Of a stretch of 64,000 nt of DNA, positions 21,475 through 31,141 are shown piece after piece. The stretch covers positions 333,875 through 397,874 of the forward strand of contig LSRX01000321.1 of NCBI GenBank assembly GCA_001939145.1. Reading direction: 5' to 3'. The stretch is from Symbiodinium microadriaticum. Its lineage: Eukaryota > Sar > Dinophyceae > Suessiales > Symbiodiniaceae. The notes under the pieces were generated by a model. That model saw only the letters and a program-made list of their open reading frames with translations. It was not told where the DNA came from and did not search any database. A program made the position numbers and the translations under genes. Every line of letters begins with the position of its first letter. The stretch's first letter is position 1.

Positions 21475-21904
21475 CTAGAATTTGCAAGCATTTGTTGATG
21501 CACTTGGGAGCTTCGTGCCGCCTGTCCGCCAACTTCGATCTCGAACACATGCATCCCTTCTTGCCTCAACCCCTTGTAAACCTGATATGCAACCTGAATC
21601 CCGTGGCCCTTGTGGCGAAATCACAGGTTCTTCTGTTCCTGGGTGCCCATTTTGCATTGGATAGCGATTCGCAGAGCTGCTGGGATGGCACGCGAGTTTC
21701 GGGCGTGTTGCTCAGTCCTTGGAAGGTTTTGGGAAATTGAAGGTTAGGGGACGGAACTTGTCCCCCTTGCAAAACCGTAGAGCCAGCACCACGGACTTCG
21801 TCCTCTCTGTCTCGTGGAGCGTGTTGGAGCAGAACTCCTCAGCTAATCTCATCCGGAAGCCCAAGGCCTCCCCCCGCCCTCAAGGCTGCAACGTCTTGAC
21901 TTAC
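21475..21904 (+). CDS. Cysteine-rich coding segments
   Basis: About 21482-21664 reads QAFVDALGSFVPPVRQLRSR and ends GEITGSSVPGCPFCIG. About 21745-21904 reads GDGTCPPCKTVEPAP and ends PPPALKAATS then TGA. The CPFC and CPPCK pairs in a G/P/S-rich setting again resemble GCC2/GCC3-type repeats. Another frame (21492-21740) is also open. Confidence 0.35.
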
Positions 21905-22148
21905 TGAGGTCTCTTCAATTATTCTGGGGTGTCCTCAAGTCCGCTGCAGGCCGACCTATTTGTGTTTTCGTGAGAGGCTTGAACTGACCATGACGGCTGC
22001 AGGTGGCCTCCAGCTCTGAGTATTGCTCTGAAGCTAAAGCATTCCTGTCCGCTTTCAGCAATTCTGGCAGTTCCACGGCGTGCCGCTGTATCCATCAGCC
22101 GAAGGCAGTGGGAAGGGGGTTCCGGGCCAGTTAGGCCAGGAAGCCAAG

Positions 22149-22368
22149 GGCCGCGTTTTGGGACGCTCTTCTTTTCGGGCGAATGGGCTGCATCAAACCG
22201 GTTTTGGAGACTGATGTTGTGGAAGTGCAACTTGTGTACAATACCGCGAAAGCCACGAAAGCACGACGTCAGAGCTTCGCCATGAAACAACAAGTCCGTG
22301 AGCCGCTTCAGGCACGTCGGATGCGTCGATTTGTAGCTGGGCTATGGATGCGTCCTGGACGATGCTAG
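22149..22368 (+). CDS. Exon, unknown product
   Basis: From a GCCAAG acceptor it reads AAFWDALLFGRMGCIKPVLE and TDVVEVQLVYNTAKATKARR, and stays open to TAG at 22368. GTCCGT after QSFAMKQQ is a possible donor. No family recognised. Confidence 0.4.
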
Positions 22369-22572
22369 TGCACCTTTTAGGGTTTGGCATGTCGGTGTGA
22401 CGGGGTTTTGGGGTTGTGGCTCGGTTCGTTGCTTGTATGGGAGCTTGAAAGCGCAGTCAGCCCTAAATGTCAAGTCCCCAACCTTAGAACCCAGCTCGTA
22501 CAAGCTTGGCTTAGGTCTGCTCTAACTCACCAACCGCTCACAAAGTCGCAGCGCGAATCGAGGTTTGAGCTT

Positions 22573-23077
22573 CCGGCTTTCGGGCGAGGCGGCTTTCGGT
22601 TTCGGGATCTGAGGACCATGGCCTCACACGCTTCAACGTGGATACCACCGCACAGGCCTGCTGCCCGCACGTTTGCGAAGGTATAGATTCGTGTTTGAAG
22701 GCTTGGGGCATTTTGAACCTGACTGTGACTACATCTGCGCGCTTCGCTCTGGGATGTCCGTGCTTCCTTGTGTGGGGGCCACTGAGGGCTTTATGCGACG
22801 GCTGTCAACGATGCCTGGCACAAGATGGGGATTCGTTTGCTATTCGCTTGAAATCTACGTCTCGTTGATCGCGAGTAGACCATCAACGGTAAGATGCAGG
22901 CGATCGCAGCTTCGGTCTCTCAACAGTTTGCGGGTTTGACTTTTGCGAGCTCGGGAGTTTATTACCATGTGTAACGGAGGCGGTGTGACGCATCGAGTGC
23001 AGTTATCATCAGCACTTCTGCCTGCCACAGAGTCATTCCTGCTAGAGCACATTGGTGCTTACGCTTCTCAGACATGA
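22573..23077 (+). CDS. Four-exon gene end, Cys-containing protein, unknown
   Basis: Exons about 22573-22680, 22701-22858, 22900-22968 and 23003-23077 (TGA). Introns are 20, 41 and 34 nt, all GT-AG, and phase agrees at all three. The product reads EDHGLTRFNVDTTAQACCPH, GLGHFEPDCDYICALRSGMS, TRWGFVCYSLEIY, AIAASVSQQFAGLTFASSGV and LSSALLPATESFLLEHIGAY. Without the 20-nt intron one frame also stays open for a while, so that junction is the weakest. No domain recognised. Confidence 0.5.
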
Positions 23078-23277
23078 AGGACAGACTGCCAGACTTGGTT
23101 GTTTTCGACTCTTGACAACACATCTTCGTCCCAAACAAACTGTCCAGACATTCCTTCTGTTGCGGAGCCCAGGGCTCACGCAAGCGAAAGACTGTGCCAC
23201 ATCACAACTTGTGCGGGGAGGTTCTGTCTGAGTAGAGGCCTGAAGAAGCTTGAACATGTCTGAATGAAATGCAGAAT

Positions 23278-23406
23278 CCAGGAGTGTGCTGTTCCTTTGG
23301 CTGCTTGGATCGGTTGGACTTCTGCAGGTCCGGCAAAGTTTTCAGGCTAGTTGTACTTTGGCATCGTTCTCCAACGATGAACTGCATCTGGTAGCACAAG
23401 AATGCT
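23278..23406 (+). CDS. Exon with hydrophobic start
   Basis: After a TGCAG it reads SVLFLWLLGSVGLLQVRQSF and ends DELHLVAQEC then TAA. It may be the tail of a membrane protein. Confidence 0.35.
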
Positions 23407-23487
23407 AAAGAACGGAGATTTAGGGAGCAAGTCTTGCGTTCTTCACACTTTGAGTAGCTTCATTTTACACTTTTGTGCTCTTTTGAA

Positions 23488-23879
23488 GGGTACACGTCTT
23501 GTGTGTGGAAACGAACGAGCACGAGAGCCAGTGTGGAAAAGAGAGCTTAGTGCTTCCCCAGCGGCCGCGTCAGGTTCGCTGCCATGCTGATCATGCTGGC
23601 GCATGCCTGGTTTCAGCTCAAGCACGCCAAGCAACTGGGACATCACTGATCCGGAACTCCTTTAGATCGGCCGTGCTTCATGAGATTCTGTCCCATGCCT
23701 TGAGGTGGTTCGAGTCACAGCACCTCACGATGAAGGACTTGAGATGTTCTTGCAGGGCGACACTGCAACTACTTAGAGAAGAACGGCAGAAGCCCGACGA
23801 TATCCCAACGGCCGGAGCATCTGAAACCTTCTCAGAACCTTGCTCAGAGGATTTCGCTCTGGTTCTGCGCCTTGACTGA
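23488..23879 (+). CDS. Long single exon, about 130 codons, unknown
   Basis: Continuous from a TTGAAG acceptor to TGA. It reads CVETNEHESQCGKESLVLPQ, then SLIRNSFRSAVLHEILSHAL, RWFESQHLTMKDLRCSCRAT and an acidic end (SETFSEPCSEDFALVLRLD). Low-complexity free. No family recognised. The 3' end is a natural stop. Confidence 0.5.
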
Positions 23880-24349
23880 AGTGAAGCAAGGTGGACTCCA
23901 GGACTCCAGGAGTACGCACGTGCGGTGGGTAGACCAGAAGAAGCCGAAGAATAGACATGTTGCAAAACGTACCCAGGCGTGTTTTTTTGAGCGACTGCAC
24001 TGAAAACAGCACAAGTCAGTGAGTCTTTTTCAATCGCTCCTCACCTCGGGGCATCCGGCTGGCTGGGCAGTGCTGCCACGACAGCACACACCAAGGGACC
24101 TCCTTGCAGTGACAGAAAGATACACGCACGCATGCAGGTATGCATGCACGCTTTTATGTGTTTCAGTTTGTTAGTTTGGCTTGTTTAAGTTTAGTTGGTG
24201 TTTGCATACGGCTTGTACACGAGCAAAGGTGCATGTGAGCACGTATGCCCCTGCACGCTCTTGTTCAGGTGCGTGTGTGTCTCCCTCTCTGTGTCTCTCC
24301 GTGCCTGTGCATGTTTATGCGTGTGTTATCCCACGTCTACTGCCTTGTT

Positions 24350-24461
24350 AATGATGTGCCTAAGTCTATGTGTCTACGGTACACCGCGAACCGTAGCCAG
24401 CATGTGGGCGAAGCCGAGCCGCGCTCCTAGCGCCGAAAAGCCCAGACCAACTAACCAAAGG
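24350..24461 (+). CDS. Short exon before GTGAAG donor
   Basis: Reads RTVASMWAKPSRAPSAEKPR and ends NQR at CAAAG before GTGAAG. Upstream (24195-24350) the frame is CT/GT-rich low-complexity sequence. Confidence 0.35.
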
Positions 24462-24476
24462 TGAAGAGTTCTCTTC

Positions 24477-24824
24477 TTGACGAGGTCCGGCCTGCCACCC
24501 GAAGCCACGGACGAGACGCAGATCGCAACTTGGCCCGGCCTTCTTCGCCTGAAGACAAGCTTTAGTTGGGACAGTCATGCTTGCGATGCCGTCATTGCCA
24601 TACGTGCTCTCGGCATTAGCCACAATCCGGAGACCTCACCGTTGAAACCTTTAATCCCAAGCCCCTTCTCCAGACTTTTCCACGGATTCGCGAAACCATT
24701 AAGACGCGGAAGCGCAAAAGTTCTATTAGGACACCAGATTCCACGTCCACCAGAGTGCACCTTGTGCCGTGAGGCAGAGTGCATCTCCCGACAAATCGGC
24801 AGCGTGCTCGGCAGGAGAGTTTGA
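24477..24824 (+). CDS. 115-codon exon, unknown
   Basis: Reads RSGLPPEATDETQIATWPGL, DSHACDAVIAIRALGISHNP and ends CTLCREAECISRQIGSVLGR then TGA. A CTLC..AEC pattern is present. The antisense strand is also open for 162 codons (24575-25063), which keeps confidence down. Confidence 0.4.
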   Translation: MTRSGLPPEATDETQIATWPGLLRLKTSFSWDSHACDAVIAIRALGISHNPETSPLKPLIPSPFSRLFHGFAKPLRRGSAKVLLGHQIPRPPECTLCREAECISRQIGSVLGRRV

Positions 24825-25201
24825 GCTTCAGTCAGGCCCATCAGGCTATCTTCGGTTTCGTGGCTTGGGCCTGGGGCCTGGCGCCTTTCGCTGGTGCTCC
24901 AGGCAGACCCCCAGGATGTTTTTGCTTGACCCAAAATCTCGGGAATAGCGTTTTGTTTCCGCGACTGCTGCATGTTCCCGGCCGCGATCATGGTGAAGAT
25001 GTTGGTGACGTTGATGCTTCCGTTCGTGGCCATGTCGGCATGGGGCTCATCTGTGTTCACCAAGGGGAGACGGTGCGATCGGTTTCCATCGGCTATGATG
25101 TGACGTCGCGTTGGGGCGAGGCTCGTGCCCAGCCCGGTCAGGGCTGTTCGGGGGGTTTGGAGGTCTTTCTGCTCTACGACCGTGGTGCCGCAGAGTTGTA
25201 G
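24779..25201 (+). CDS. 140-codon open frame, unknown
   Basis: Best part is the end: VHQGETVRSVSIGYDVTSRW, GQGCSGGLEVFLLYDRGAAE then TAG. It overlaps the previous frame, so splicing near 24830-24850 is likely. Confidence 0.4.
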   Translation: MHLPTNRQRARQESLSFSQAHQAIFGFVAWAWGLAPFAGAPGRPPGCFCLTQNLGNSVLFPRLLHVPGRDHGEDVGDVDASVRGHVGMGLICVHQGETVRSVSIGYDVTSRWGEARAQPGQGCSGGLEVFLLYDRGAAEL

Positions 25202-25381
25202 GATGTCGTATCATAGCGCTTGACTCCCGAAGTAATTCGTACGATGCCAGGTCATACCGTACCAAGACAAATAAGTAGTTCTACTACCGTTGGTTTTGGA
25301 TTGCAAAGGCTTTGCGGCTGCAGTCTCAGCCTTGCAGCTCGCATCCTAACTATGCGGTGGTGGTGGTGGTGGAGGTGATGT

Positions 25382-25475
25382 GATGGTTGTGGTGGCGGCT
25401 GCTGTTGGGCAGGTAGAGGTTCTCCTGGATCGCCACCTTGCCTTCGCCGATGCCGAGGCACAGGGTGACCGGTTG
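25382..25475 (+). CDS. Exon (VVVAAAVGQVEVLLDRHLAF..)
   Basis: Follows a GGT microsatellite. Reads on through ADAEAQGDRLV to CAG before GTCTCA. On the minus strand the same DNA reads as a His/Gln/Pro-rich frame, which looks spurious. Confidence 0.35.
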
Positions 25476-25616
25476 GTCAGGTCTCAAGTTTCAGTCTTTC
25501 TAAGCCGGACACGGTATGCAAATCGATGGCCGATAGAGACATAGAGGGACTGGAAGTCTTGGGTTTGGTTTCGATTGTTTCTGTTCATACACGGCTTGCA
25601 TGTGCGTTCAGCCCTT

Positions 25617-25672
25617 GAAAGTCTCTCTCTGTCTGTCTCTCGCGCTCTCTCTCTCGCTCTCTCGCGCTCTGC
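25617..25672 (+). repeat. CT microsatellite, interrupted
   Basis: CTCTCTGTCTGTCTCTCGC and CTCTCTCTCGCTCTCTCGC runs, followed by a C- and G-rich stretch (25730-25870) with little coding character. Confidence 0.85.
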
Positions 25673-25883
25673 CCGACCTCAACCCTGCAGAAACCCCCCG
25701 AAGCCTAAACTTTACACAGGCCCGGGGTGGCCTCCCCGAAGGCGTGGGCTTGCGCCCCCGGCAGGCGACAGGGGGCAGGGGGGAGACCAGGGATTTTTGG
25801 GGGTTCAAGATTGACGGGGGACATTGAAGAAGCTGTCCAAAAGTGGTGTGGCCCCCTCCCTCCCCGCCCCCTCTTAATTTCGC

Positions 25884-26181
25884 GTGAGTTGGGTAAGCTT
25901 TGAAGCGCCAGGACAGGTTCTCGCAGGGTTACCAGCTTCGAGTGCTTTGGGGCGTCAGGAGTTGATGTGCAAGGCTCTGAGGTGTGGGACCGTCGCGGGG
26001 CTTTTCGCCATGATCCTGACGATGTTCGACTGTTGGTTGGTAGTCCCCATTTGCTGTAAAGTTGGAGCCCTCCCGCTTTGTCAGCAGACAGTCTCGCATT
26101 AAGCTCTATGTTGTGGATGGCAAAGGCTGCAAAATCGGGCTCAACTTCTCCCCCACCTGGCTTTCCCAGCAATCTATTTAA
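25884..26181 (+). CDS. Two-exon gene end, unknown
   Basis: Exon about 25884-25991 (FEAPGQVLAGLPASSALGRQ..ALRCGT), 52-nt intron 25992-26043 (GTCGCG to TTGGTAG), exon 26044-26181 (AVKLEPSRFVSRQSRIKLYV, VDGKGCKIGLNFSPTWLSQQ) ending TAA. Phase 0 at the junction. The second exon has alternating hydrophobic residues typical of beta strands. No family recognised. Confidence 0.45.
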
Positions 26182-26259
26182 GCGATGTCACCGTCTTCCA
26201 CTTCCGTCGGTGCTTATAATGATTTTGCAGTCGGTCTCTGAGCTGTCCAGGCTTCCAAC

Positions 26260-26606
26260 ATGAGCAGCGAGGCTCGGGCATGCTGCGGCAGGAGTTGCGA
26301 GTCCAGTTCAGCCGGTGCTCTTCTCGGGAGACGCCCCTCAGCTTGCGACCCTTCTTTCCCGGTTCGGGCCCTCCTCCGTCTCGTCGCCATCGTGCAACGG
26401 CTCCGTCAGCCCAACGCCGTACAGCCTCGCGCTCTTGCTGCGGCCACAAACCTTGTTTGCTGCTGGCTCGTCGAGATGTGCCTGCTCGCACCCCCAAACC
26501 CTTCGGCGCTGAAGCCTTGAAACCTACAATGCAGTACAGGCTGCAAACGCCATCCGAAAAGCAATGTTCGCTGTTCCCAACCGAACACCCAGAAGAAGCC
26601 AAATAA
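26260..26606 (+). CDS. GC-rich coding region, frame unresolved
   Basis: All three plus frames are open here. Candidates read QPVLFSGDAPQLATLLSRFG (26315-26512) and FGAEALKPTMQYRLQTPSEK..HPEEAK then TAA (to 26606). The minus strand is open for 213 codons (26174-26815). I favour plus from context only. Confidence 0.3.
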
Positions 26607-26920
26607 GTGCGTCTGCAGCAGGAGGGCTCCATACAGTGCTGGCAGGACGAGGCGCAACATCCTGGGATCTGTTGCATCATCAGCTTAGGGTTCGGGTTCC
26701 CTTGAGTGTGGTCCTTGATCTGCTGACCTGTGCATCTCTGTCTCTGTGCCTCAAGCAGTATGCGGTCGGGTGCGGATTGATAGGGTGCGCTAGACAGCAA
26801 CACAGAACCCGCCAAGAAACCAGATCACCAGGACAGCGCCACCGTCCGCGAGTGGTTCAGGCATTCCCGACTATGTCTCCAAGTAGTTTTTGAAAGACGG
26901 TTCCATTGTGGGGCTGCAGG

Positions 26921-27220
26921 TGGCCTAGTGCAGGATGCCTATCTGATGGGATTTCAGTCCCTCAGCCGTCATTGCCCTTTTGCTCTTGGTGCAAGTCCAG
27001 TATATCTCCGCACAGCTACACGCCGAAGAATCCTAAGCCAACAGATCGGAAGAGATTGAACGAACGAGAAGACGGCAAGTGCGAGGTTTCTCGAGCAAGC
27101 ACAGCAGAAACCCCTGTAGCACTACGCAGCCCAGAGCTGTTTCGGGGAGGCCTGGCTCAGACACTGCTATGTTTGGCTCTGGCAGCTCAGCTTATGGTTC
27201 GTTACAGGGGCTACAGATGA
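26921..27220 (+). CDS. Candidate exons, unknown
   Basis: 26921-27058 reads GLVQDAYLMGFQSLSRHCPF and RTATRRRILSQQIGRD then TGA. In another frame, to 27220, it reads EREDGKCEVSRASTAETPVA and GLAQTLLCLALAAQLMVRYR. An intron between them is likely but its borders are not visible to me. Confidence 0.35.
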   Translation, partial: WPSAGCLSDGISVPQPSLPFCSWCKSSISPHSYTPKNPKPTDRKRLNEREDGKCEVSRASTAETPVALRSPELFRGGLAQTLLCLALAAQLMVRYRGYR

Positions 27221-27261
27221 GGACAAGATCAAGATTTGCAGGTTGAGGGTTCGACGTCTAA

Positions 27262-27486
27262 TTGCCCAACTGCCAACGTGTCGCAGTCACGTTCAAGCTT
27301 GTCGAGCAGGGGAGCTCGTTCAGGTCGAAGATGCATCTATTCAAGCAACTTCCGGTGGAGTCAATGCATGCAACTACAAACTCGCCACGGATATTTAGCA
27401 GTCTTTTCGCTTTTCGAGGATATGCTTGGTTGGTTTTCGCCAACCACCGCGACCGCGACGAATCCCTGCACAAGCCGTTCGGCTAA
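27262..27486 (+). CDS. Exon of about 74 codons, unknown
   Basis: Reads QRVAVTFKLVEQGSSFRSKM, PRIFSSLFAFRGYAWLVFAN and ends HRDRDESLHKPFG then TAA. The mixed composition looks protein-like. No family recognised. Confidence 0.4.
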   Translation: MPNCQRVAVTFKLVEQGSSFRSKMHLFKQLPVESMHATTNSPRIFSSLFAFRGYAWLVFANHRDRDESLHKPFG

Positions 27487-27806
27487 ACAGAGTTTTGCAC
27501 GGATTCGACGAGCTGAGCTTTTCTCGGCATCTCTCTGCAGATCGGCCTAGCGGAGTTGGACCTCGCTTGCCTGTGCATATAGCTACAATATGTGGGCTTG
27601 ACGCGACTCTAAGCAACATGCACCGAAAACAGCTCTTCAAGAACCGACAACCTCCAAAGACCCAGCAGTGCTTCAAAGATGCCGAAAAGGCCATAGAACC
27701 TCATGTCCTCAGAGCACTCCAGAGATCCGAGGATGCTATGCCTCGAGAAGGACGGGCGAGGCCTCAAGGGTTTCCGAAGTGTTCCGGCCATTTCCAAGGA
27801 GTGTGA
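27426..27806 (+). CDS. 126-codon open frame, unknown
   Basis: Best part reads RVLHGFDELSFSRHLSADRP, TICGLDATLSNMHRKQLFKN, and TQQCFKDAEKAIEPHVLRAL. Overlaps the frames on both sides, so borders are uncertain. Confidence 0.35.
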   Translation: MVGFRQPPRPRRIPAQAVRLNRVLHGFDELSFSRHLSADRPSGVGPRLPVHIATICGLDATLSNMHRKQLFKNRQPPKTQQCFKDAEKAIEPHVLRALQRSEDAMPREGRARPQGFPKCSGHFQGV

Positions 27807-28248
27807 AGGGCAGAAAGAAAGAAAAACCCGTTGCAGCGCCTCCCCCGCCCGAGGGATCGTGTGGGAAGATCCGGAGACTGGCCAGCGTCAAGTCCTGGAC
27901 TTCGGGGTACCGACGCCTGGCCTGGCAAGAGCCTGCAAGTCTCAGGGATGCTGGAAGTTCGGGCAGGGTTTGTGTGGGAAGTCTTTGCTGCGTTTTTCTT
28001 CTCTGGCGCAGAGTGTACCTACATGCTGCAGCTTCCGTTCGGCCAGACTTATAAGCCAGTTAGTTCTGGTAAGGAAACACGGCATCGTCGCATCGCCTGA
28101 ATGCCCCTTGGTGCCCCTAGCGGCCCGAAATCCTGGGGCCACTTCGAGGCGCTGTGAGCCCACCAACGTCCGGTGGGAGCCGCCAGTTCTTTTCAGCCAG
28201 AAAAACCCCGAAGCTTTCGTCTCAGGGTACTGTGTTGGCCAGTCCTGA
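27703..28248 (+). CDS. 181-codon open frame from ATG 27703, unknown
   Basis: Starts MSSEHSRDPRMLCLEKDGRG, continues GIVWEDPETGQRQVLDFGVP, GCWKFGQGLCGKS and ends NPEAFVSGYCVGQS then TGA. Within it (about 27955-28070) another frame reads FVWEVFAAFFFSGAECTYML up to a strong GTAAGG donor, so the real transcript may splice here. Confidence 0.45.
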   Translation: MSSEHSRDPRMLCLEKDGRGLKGFRSVPAISKECEGQKERKTRCSASPARGIVWEDPETGQRQVLDFGVPTPGLARACKSQGCWKFGQGLCGKSLLRFSSLAQSVPTCCSFRSARLISQLVLVRKHGIVASPECPLVPLAARNPGATSRRCEPTNVRWEPPVLFSQKNPEAFVSGYCVGQS

Positions 28249-28350
28249 CAGAATCAGGTTTATTCACCCCGGAGTGCAGGAAGTGGTATTTAGGGAGCCC
28301 TAGAGCTAAGATTCGTCACCTTGAGTCCTTGAACTCAACAGCTTAGGCAT

Positions 28351-28790
28351 TTGGGCCTCGGCATTTGCTGTCGTCGCTCGCTCTTCCTGGGCGAGCTCAG
28401 GCCGCAAACGAACATGCTTTGGTCTGCGATTGAGGGCCCAGAAAGTCGGAGAAAATCGTGGGAGAGATGTTGGATAATTCCAGGATTTCTGAGCCCACAT
28501 GTGATGACGCAAACATGCACCATGTGGCAGAGCCCCGAATGCGTCCTCCAAGGCCTTGCTGCTTTGGCTTGCTGCAGCAGGCAGGAAAAAGAAGAGGAGT
28601 GTCAAGTCTTCGGCGAAAGTGGGTTGGGATCTTCCCAAATATTAATTCAAGGTGTGCATCAGAGTGAAAAGCTGGCGACACAAGCCTCAACGCAAAACAG
28701 TTGACAGGCTTCTTGGCCATCAGCATCTATGTACCTTATGCGGAGTATGTAACCTCCTTCTTGGAGGAGGCCCGGGGTGCAAAGCGTTCT
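28351..28790 (+). CDS. Candidate two-exon segment
   Basis: A 117-codon frame (28351-28704) reads ECVLQGLAALACCSRQEKEE and ends QASTQNS. From an AAAAG at 28671 another frame reads GDTSLNAKQLTGFLAISIYV and PYAEYVTSFLEEARGAKRS up to GTACCT at 28791. The latter has a hydrophobic helix. Phases are unresolved. Confidence 0.4.
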
Positions 28791-29043
28791 GTACCTCTCT
28801 GAGAGTGTGCCTCGGGGATGTCTGCCGTCCAAGGGGGTTGCACAGGGAGGCCCAGTCTCCTTTCGCAAGGAATCTCGACACGCGCCTCGGGCCTTGAAGC
28901 CAGGGTTCAGGAACCCCGAAAACACAATCAGAATGCTTTCAGCCACTCGTCGTCATCGCGCTGATTCCAGGCTGAGTGATCGTCCCAAAGACAGCTCGTT
29001 CTGCTTCGGCCAGCAAGATCAAAGGGGACGCCAAAAAACATAA
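28777..29043 (+). CDS. 88-codon open frame, unknown
   Basis: Reads GVAQGGPVSFRKESRHAPRA, FRNPENTIRMLSATRRHRAD and ends QQDQRGRQKT then TAA. Polar and basic. Confidence 0.3.
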   Translation: MQSVLYLSESVPRGCLPSKGVAQGGPVSFRKESRHAPRALKPGFRNPENTIRMLSATRRHRADSRLSDRPKDSSFCFGQQDQRGRQKT

Positions 29044-29223
29044 ACTCAAACAGGCAAGCAACAAACATAGCAGTTCGGGTGTAGTTTAAGTTTTTGGGCT
29101 ACGCCAATGGTGCCGTGTTTCGCTATGGCTACGTGGTTCTGTGGTGTTCTCGTTTCTAGGCCACACACACACAGAGAGTCCGAGTCCGAGTCGCCTGTGT
29201 TCGATCCGATCCGTGTCTCTCTG

Positions 29224-29341
29224 AGGCAGGCAAATTCCCTCAAGGCTTCATGATGGGCCTGCTCGGATTCCTGCGACCCGGCTGGGTGATTGGAGGAGGG
29301 ACCCAGAAGAGGTTTGGCATTGAGCGTCATGTCATTGTGTG
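29224..29341 (+). CDS. Exon (GKFPQGFMMGLLGFLRPGWV..)
   Basis: After GAGGCAG it reads on to QKRFGIERHVIVC, ending at TGTAG before GTGCTG. A short upstream piece (about 29091-29157) reads FLGYANGAVFRYGYVVLW. The antisense strand holds a 128-codon frame (29046-29432). Confidence 0.35.
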
Positions 29342-29673
29342 TAGGTGCTGCTATTACTAACTGAAGCTCGATCCCAAGTGCGACGCAAAACTTGGGTTTT
29401 GGTATGCTGTCGGGTGGAGGCAGAATTTGCACCTGAAGCCGATGGGGGCTAGGTTAGGTCAGGTCCGATTTCGAGGAGGTAGTGGTCGAAGTTTCTCTGT
29501 CCGGCTCAGGATTGGACTGACATGGTGGGCCATGTGCATGATGATAGGCCGGGCCGGCAAACCGTAAATCCGCACTTGCTATCGAGCCATGAACCCGAAA
29601 TGTAAGCCTCGTCTGAGCCAGAACTGTAAGGCAACTGTACCCCTGTTGCGCTGGAGATTGAGCCCTTGATCCA

Positions 29674-29790
29674 CCATGCATCCTGAAACCCTCAACCAGC
29701 AAGTCTGTGCTTCGAATGTGCCACTTGGAGTTTGCTGTGATTCTGAACATAAGTGGTCTAAGCCCTCGAACCTTGTGCTTCGACAGACCT
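29674..29790 (+). CDS. Short open frame from ATG 29674
   Basis: MHPETLNQQVCASNVPLGVC then DSEHKWSKPSNLVLRQT and TAA. Small Cys-containing peptide or first exon. Confidence 0.3.
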
Positions 29791-29840
29791 AACCTTGAGC
29801 CGACAGAGTGGCGAAGCAGTCACGATCGACACCTGCGTCC

Positions 29841-30121
29841 ATGGATCATGGCTTGCGCTGTCAAGCCAGCCGGTGTTGTGAATGTCACTATCTCTGCTCA
29901 GGGACTTGCGTGAACGTCGCGGGCTTCCAGACGATTGAAGACGAGAACCTCTTCATTTTCATTACATTTACCATCTTCTGCGTTGCTGTGGAGCAGTTAT
30001 GAGCAAGCCGTTGTTCAGCGCAAACTAGCAACCCACTGCGCTTGCTACTGCTGCCGAGGTTGCCGCCTCGGCCTTCAATGTCTACCTGACCTGGTACTAC
30101 ACGCAGGATCTCCGGTTCTGA
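29841..30121 (+). CDS. Two-exon membrane-protein segment, Cys-rich then hydrophobic
   Basis: From ATG 29841: a Cys-rich part (RCCECHYLCSGTCVNVAGF), an acidic patch, and a hydrophobic helix (LFIFITFTIFCVA) to 29987. Then a 41-nt intron 29988-30028 (GTGGAG to AAACTAG) and exon 30029-30121 (ALATAAEVAASAFNVYLTWY) ending TGA. Phase 0 at the junction. It looks like an ectodomain plus transmembrane segment. Neighbouring frames remain open, so the tail may differ. Confidence 0.4.
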
Positions 30122-30241
30122 CCGTCAGTTTCAGTCACCGCCTTTGGTGTCTGGGCCGGCAGGACCTTTGGCAACATCACACCAGCAGCTGGTTTCAGAG
30201 AGTCAAAGGCAGGAAGGGTGTTTGTCTTCTGAAAGACATGG

Positions 30242-30640
30242 ATGAGTCTTTGCCCAAGCGCCAGACTTGGGCCTCCGCAAGGCTTCCTGTTGGACACCGG
30301 CGGCCCTGTGACGACACTGCGGGACTTGAGGCGCTTCGGTTGCTGTTTGGAATTCGGGGCGCTTGGGAGCATCTGGGCTTGGAGCAGCTGCCGAGGCATC
30401 CTGATTGGAATGGAAGGTTTTGCCTTCGAGGTTCTTGACAGCTCCTTCTCCCTTAGTCAAGGGACTACCTCATCATTCCCTGCAAGTGTGGGCGAGAGCT
30501 GCAACTGCTCCAAATCCAAGCCACACGGTGCAGGAAGGAGATCGACTTCGGCTTCAGAGCCGTGTCCGCAAGCAGAAACCAAAGCGGAGATCTATCCTTC
30601 GTCAAGTAAGAATAATTTGAGTGCTCTTTTATCACGATAA
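30242..30640 (+). CDS. 132-codon open frame from ATG, unknown
   Basis: Reads SCRGILIGMEGFAFEVLDSS, then a Ser/Gly/Lys-rich region (SVGESCNCSKSKPHGAGRRS) and ends SSKNNLSALLSR then TAA. A longer overlapping frame (29935-30438) is also open. Confidence 0.35.
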   Translation: MSLCPSARLGPPQGFLLDTGGPVTTLRDLRRFGCCLEFGALGSIWAWSSCRGILIGMEGFAFEVLDSSFSLSQGTTSSFPASVGESCNCSKSKPHGAGRRSTSASEPCPQAETKAEIYPSSSKNNLSALLSR

Positions 30641-30745
30641 GCAAACTAGAATGAATCAGAAGAACTTGGCCATACAGCCGTCGAAGATCGCAACCTTAGA
30701 TCGACGAACATGCTGCGGTAGGGCCATCTTCAACTTATCCGTTAC

Positions 30746-31003
30746 TTGACAAGGGTCGATGACAGACTTCAAGCCCAGCCGCCGAAGATGCAAAGGAGTC
30801 TTCCAAGTGCTGGTGCCGGGCGTACTGTTCACCCCCTGTCTGCTGAGCCCGCTGAACAACTTCCTGCACCTTCGCGGCAGTTAGGCGCTGTGTTTCTCCT
30901 ATCGGCCCGAAGCCTCGAATCCCGCAGGTTCTTGCGGAGTCATGAGTCATGGTTGAGGCCCTTCAGGGTGACACGACAGGGAACAGCAATGGCTGCGCCA
31001 TGA
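30746..31003 (+). CDS. 85-codon open frame, unknown
   Basis: Reads VDDRLQAQPPKMQRSLPSAG and SLESRRFLRSHESWLRPFRV. Antisense open frames overlap. Confidence 0.2.
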   Translation: MTRVDDRLQAQPPKMQRSLPSAGAGRTVHPLSAEPAEQLPAPSRQLGAVFLLSARSLESRRFLRSHESWLRPFRVTRQGTAMAAP

Positions 31004-31141
31004 ACGTGCGGCGTGCTTTCGTATCTGAAGGATGAATGCTTCTGACCGAAACGATCCCAGAGAGCGGAGGCCGAGGCTGAAGAGACCCCCAGTTCTGAGC
31101 ATTTTCGACGGTAAGCCACAAAGAGATGCCCTAACCTTGCC

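Noticed and set aside
24375..24395. Dinoflagellate spliced-leader-like CCGTAGCCA
   Set aside because: Only nine bases agree with the leader I know; no donor or leader gene structure follows.
26174..26815. Minus-strand open frame of 213 codons
   Set aside because: Antisense to a GC-rich area where all plus frames are open too; likely a composition effect.
1994..30121. TGA read as an amino acid (codon reassignment)
   Set aside because: In a few places coding-like sequence continues in frame after TGA (1994, 19204, 30119). Other exons use TGA as a plausible stop and short introns can explain the cases, so I do not claim a changed code.
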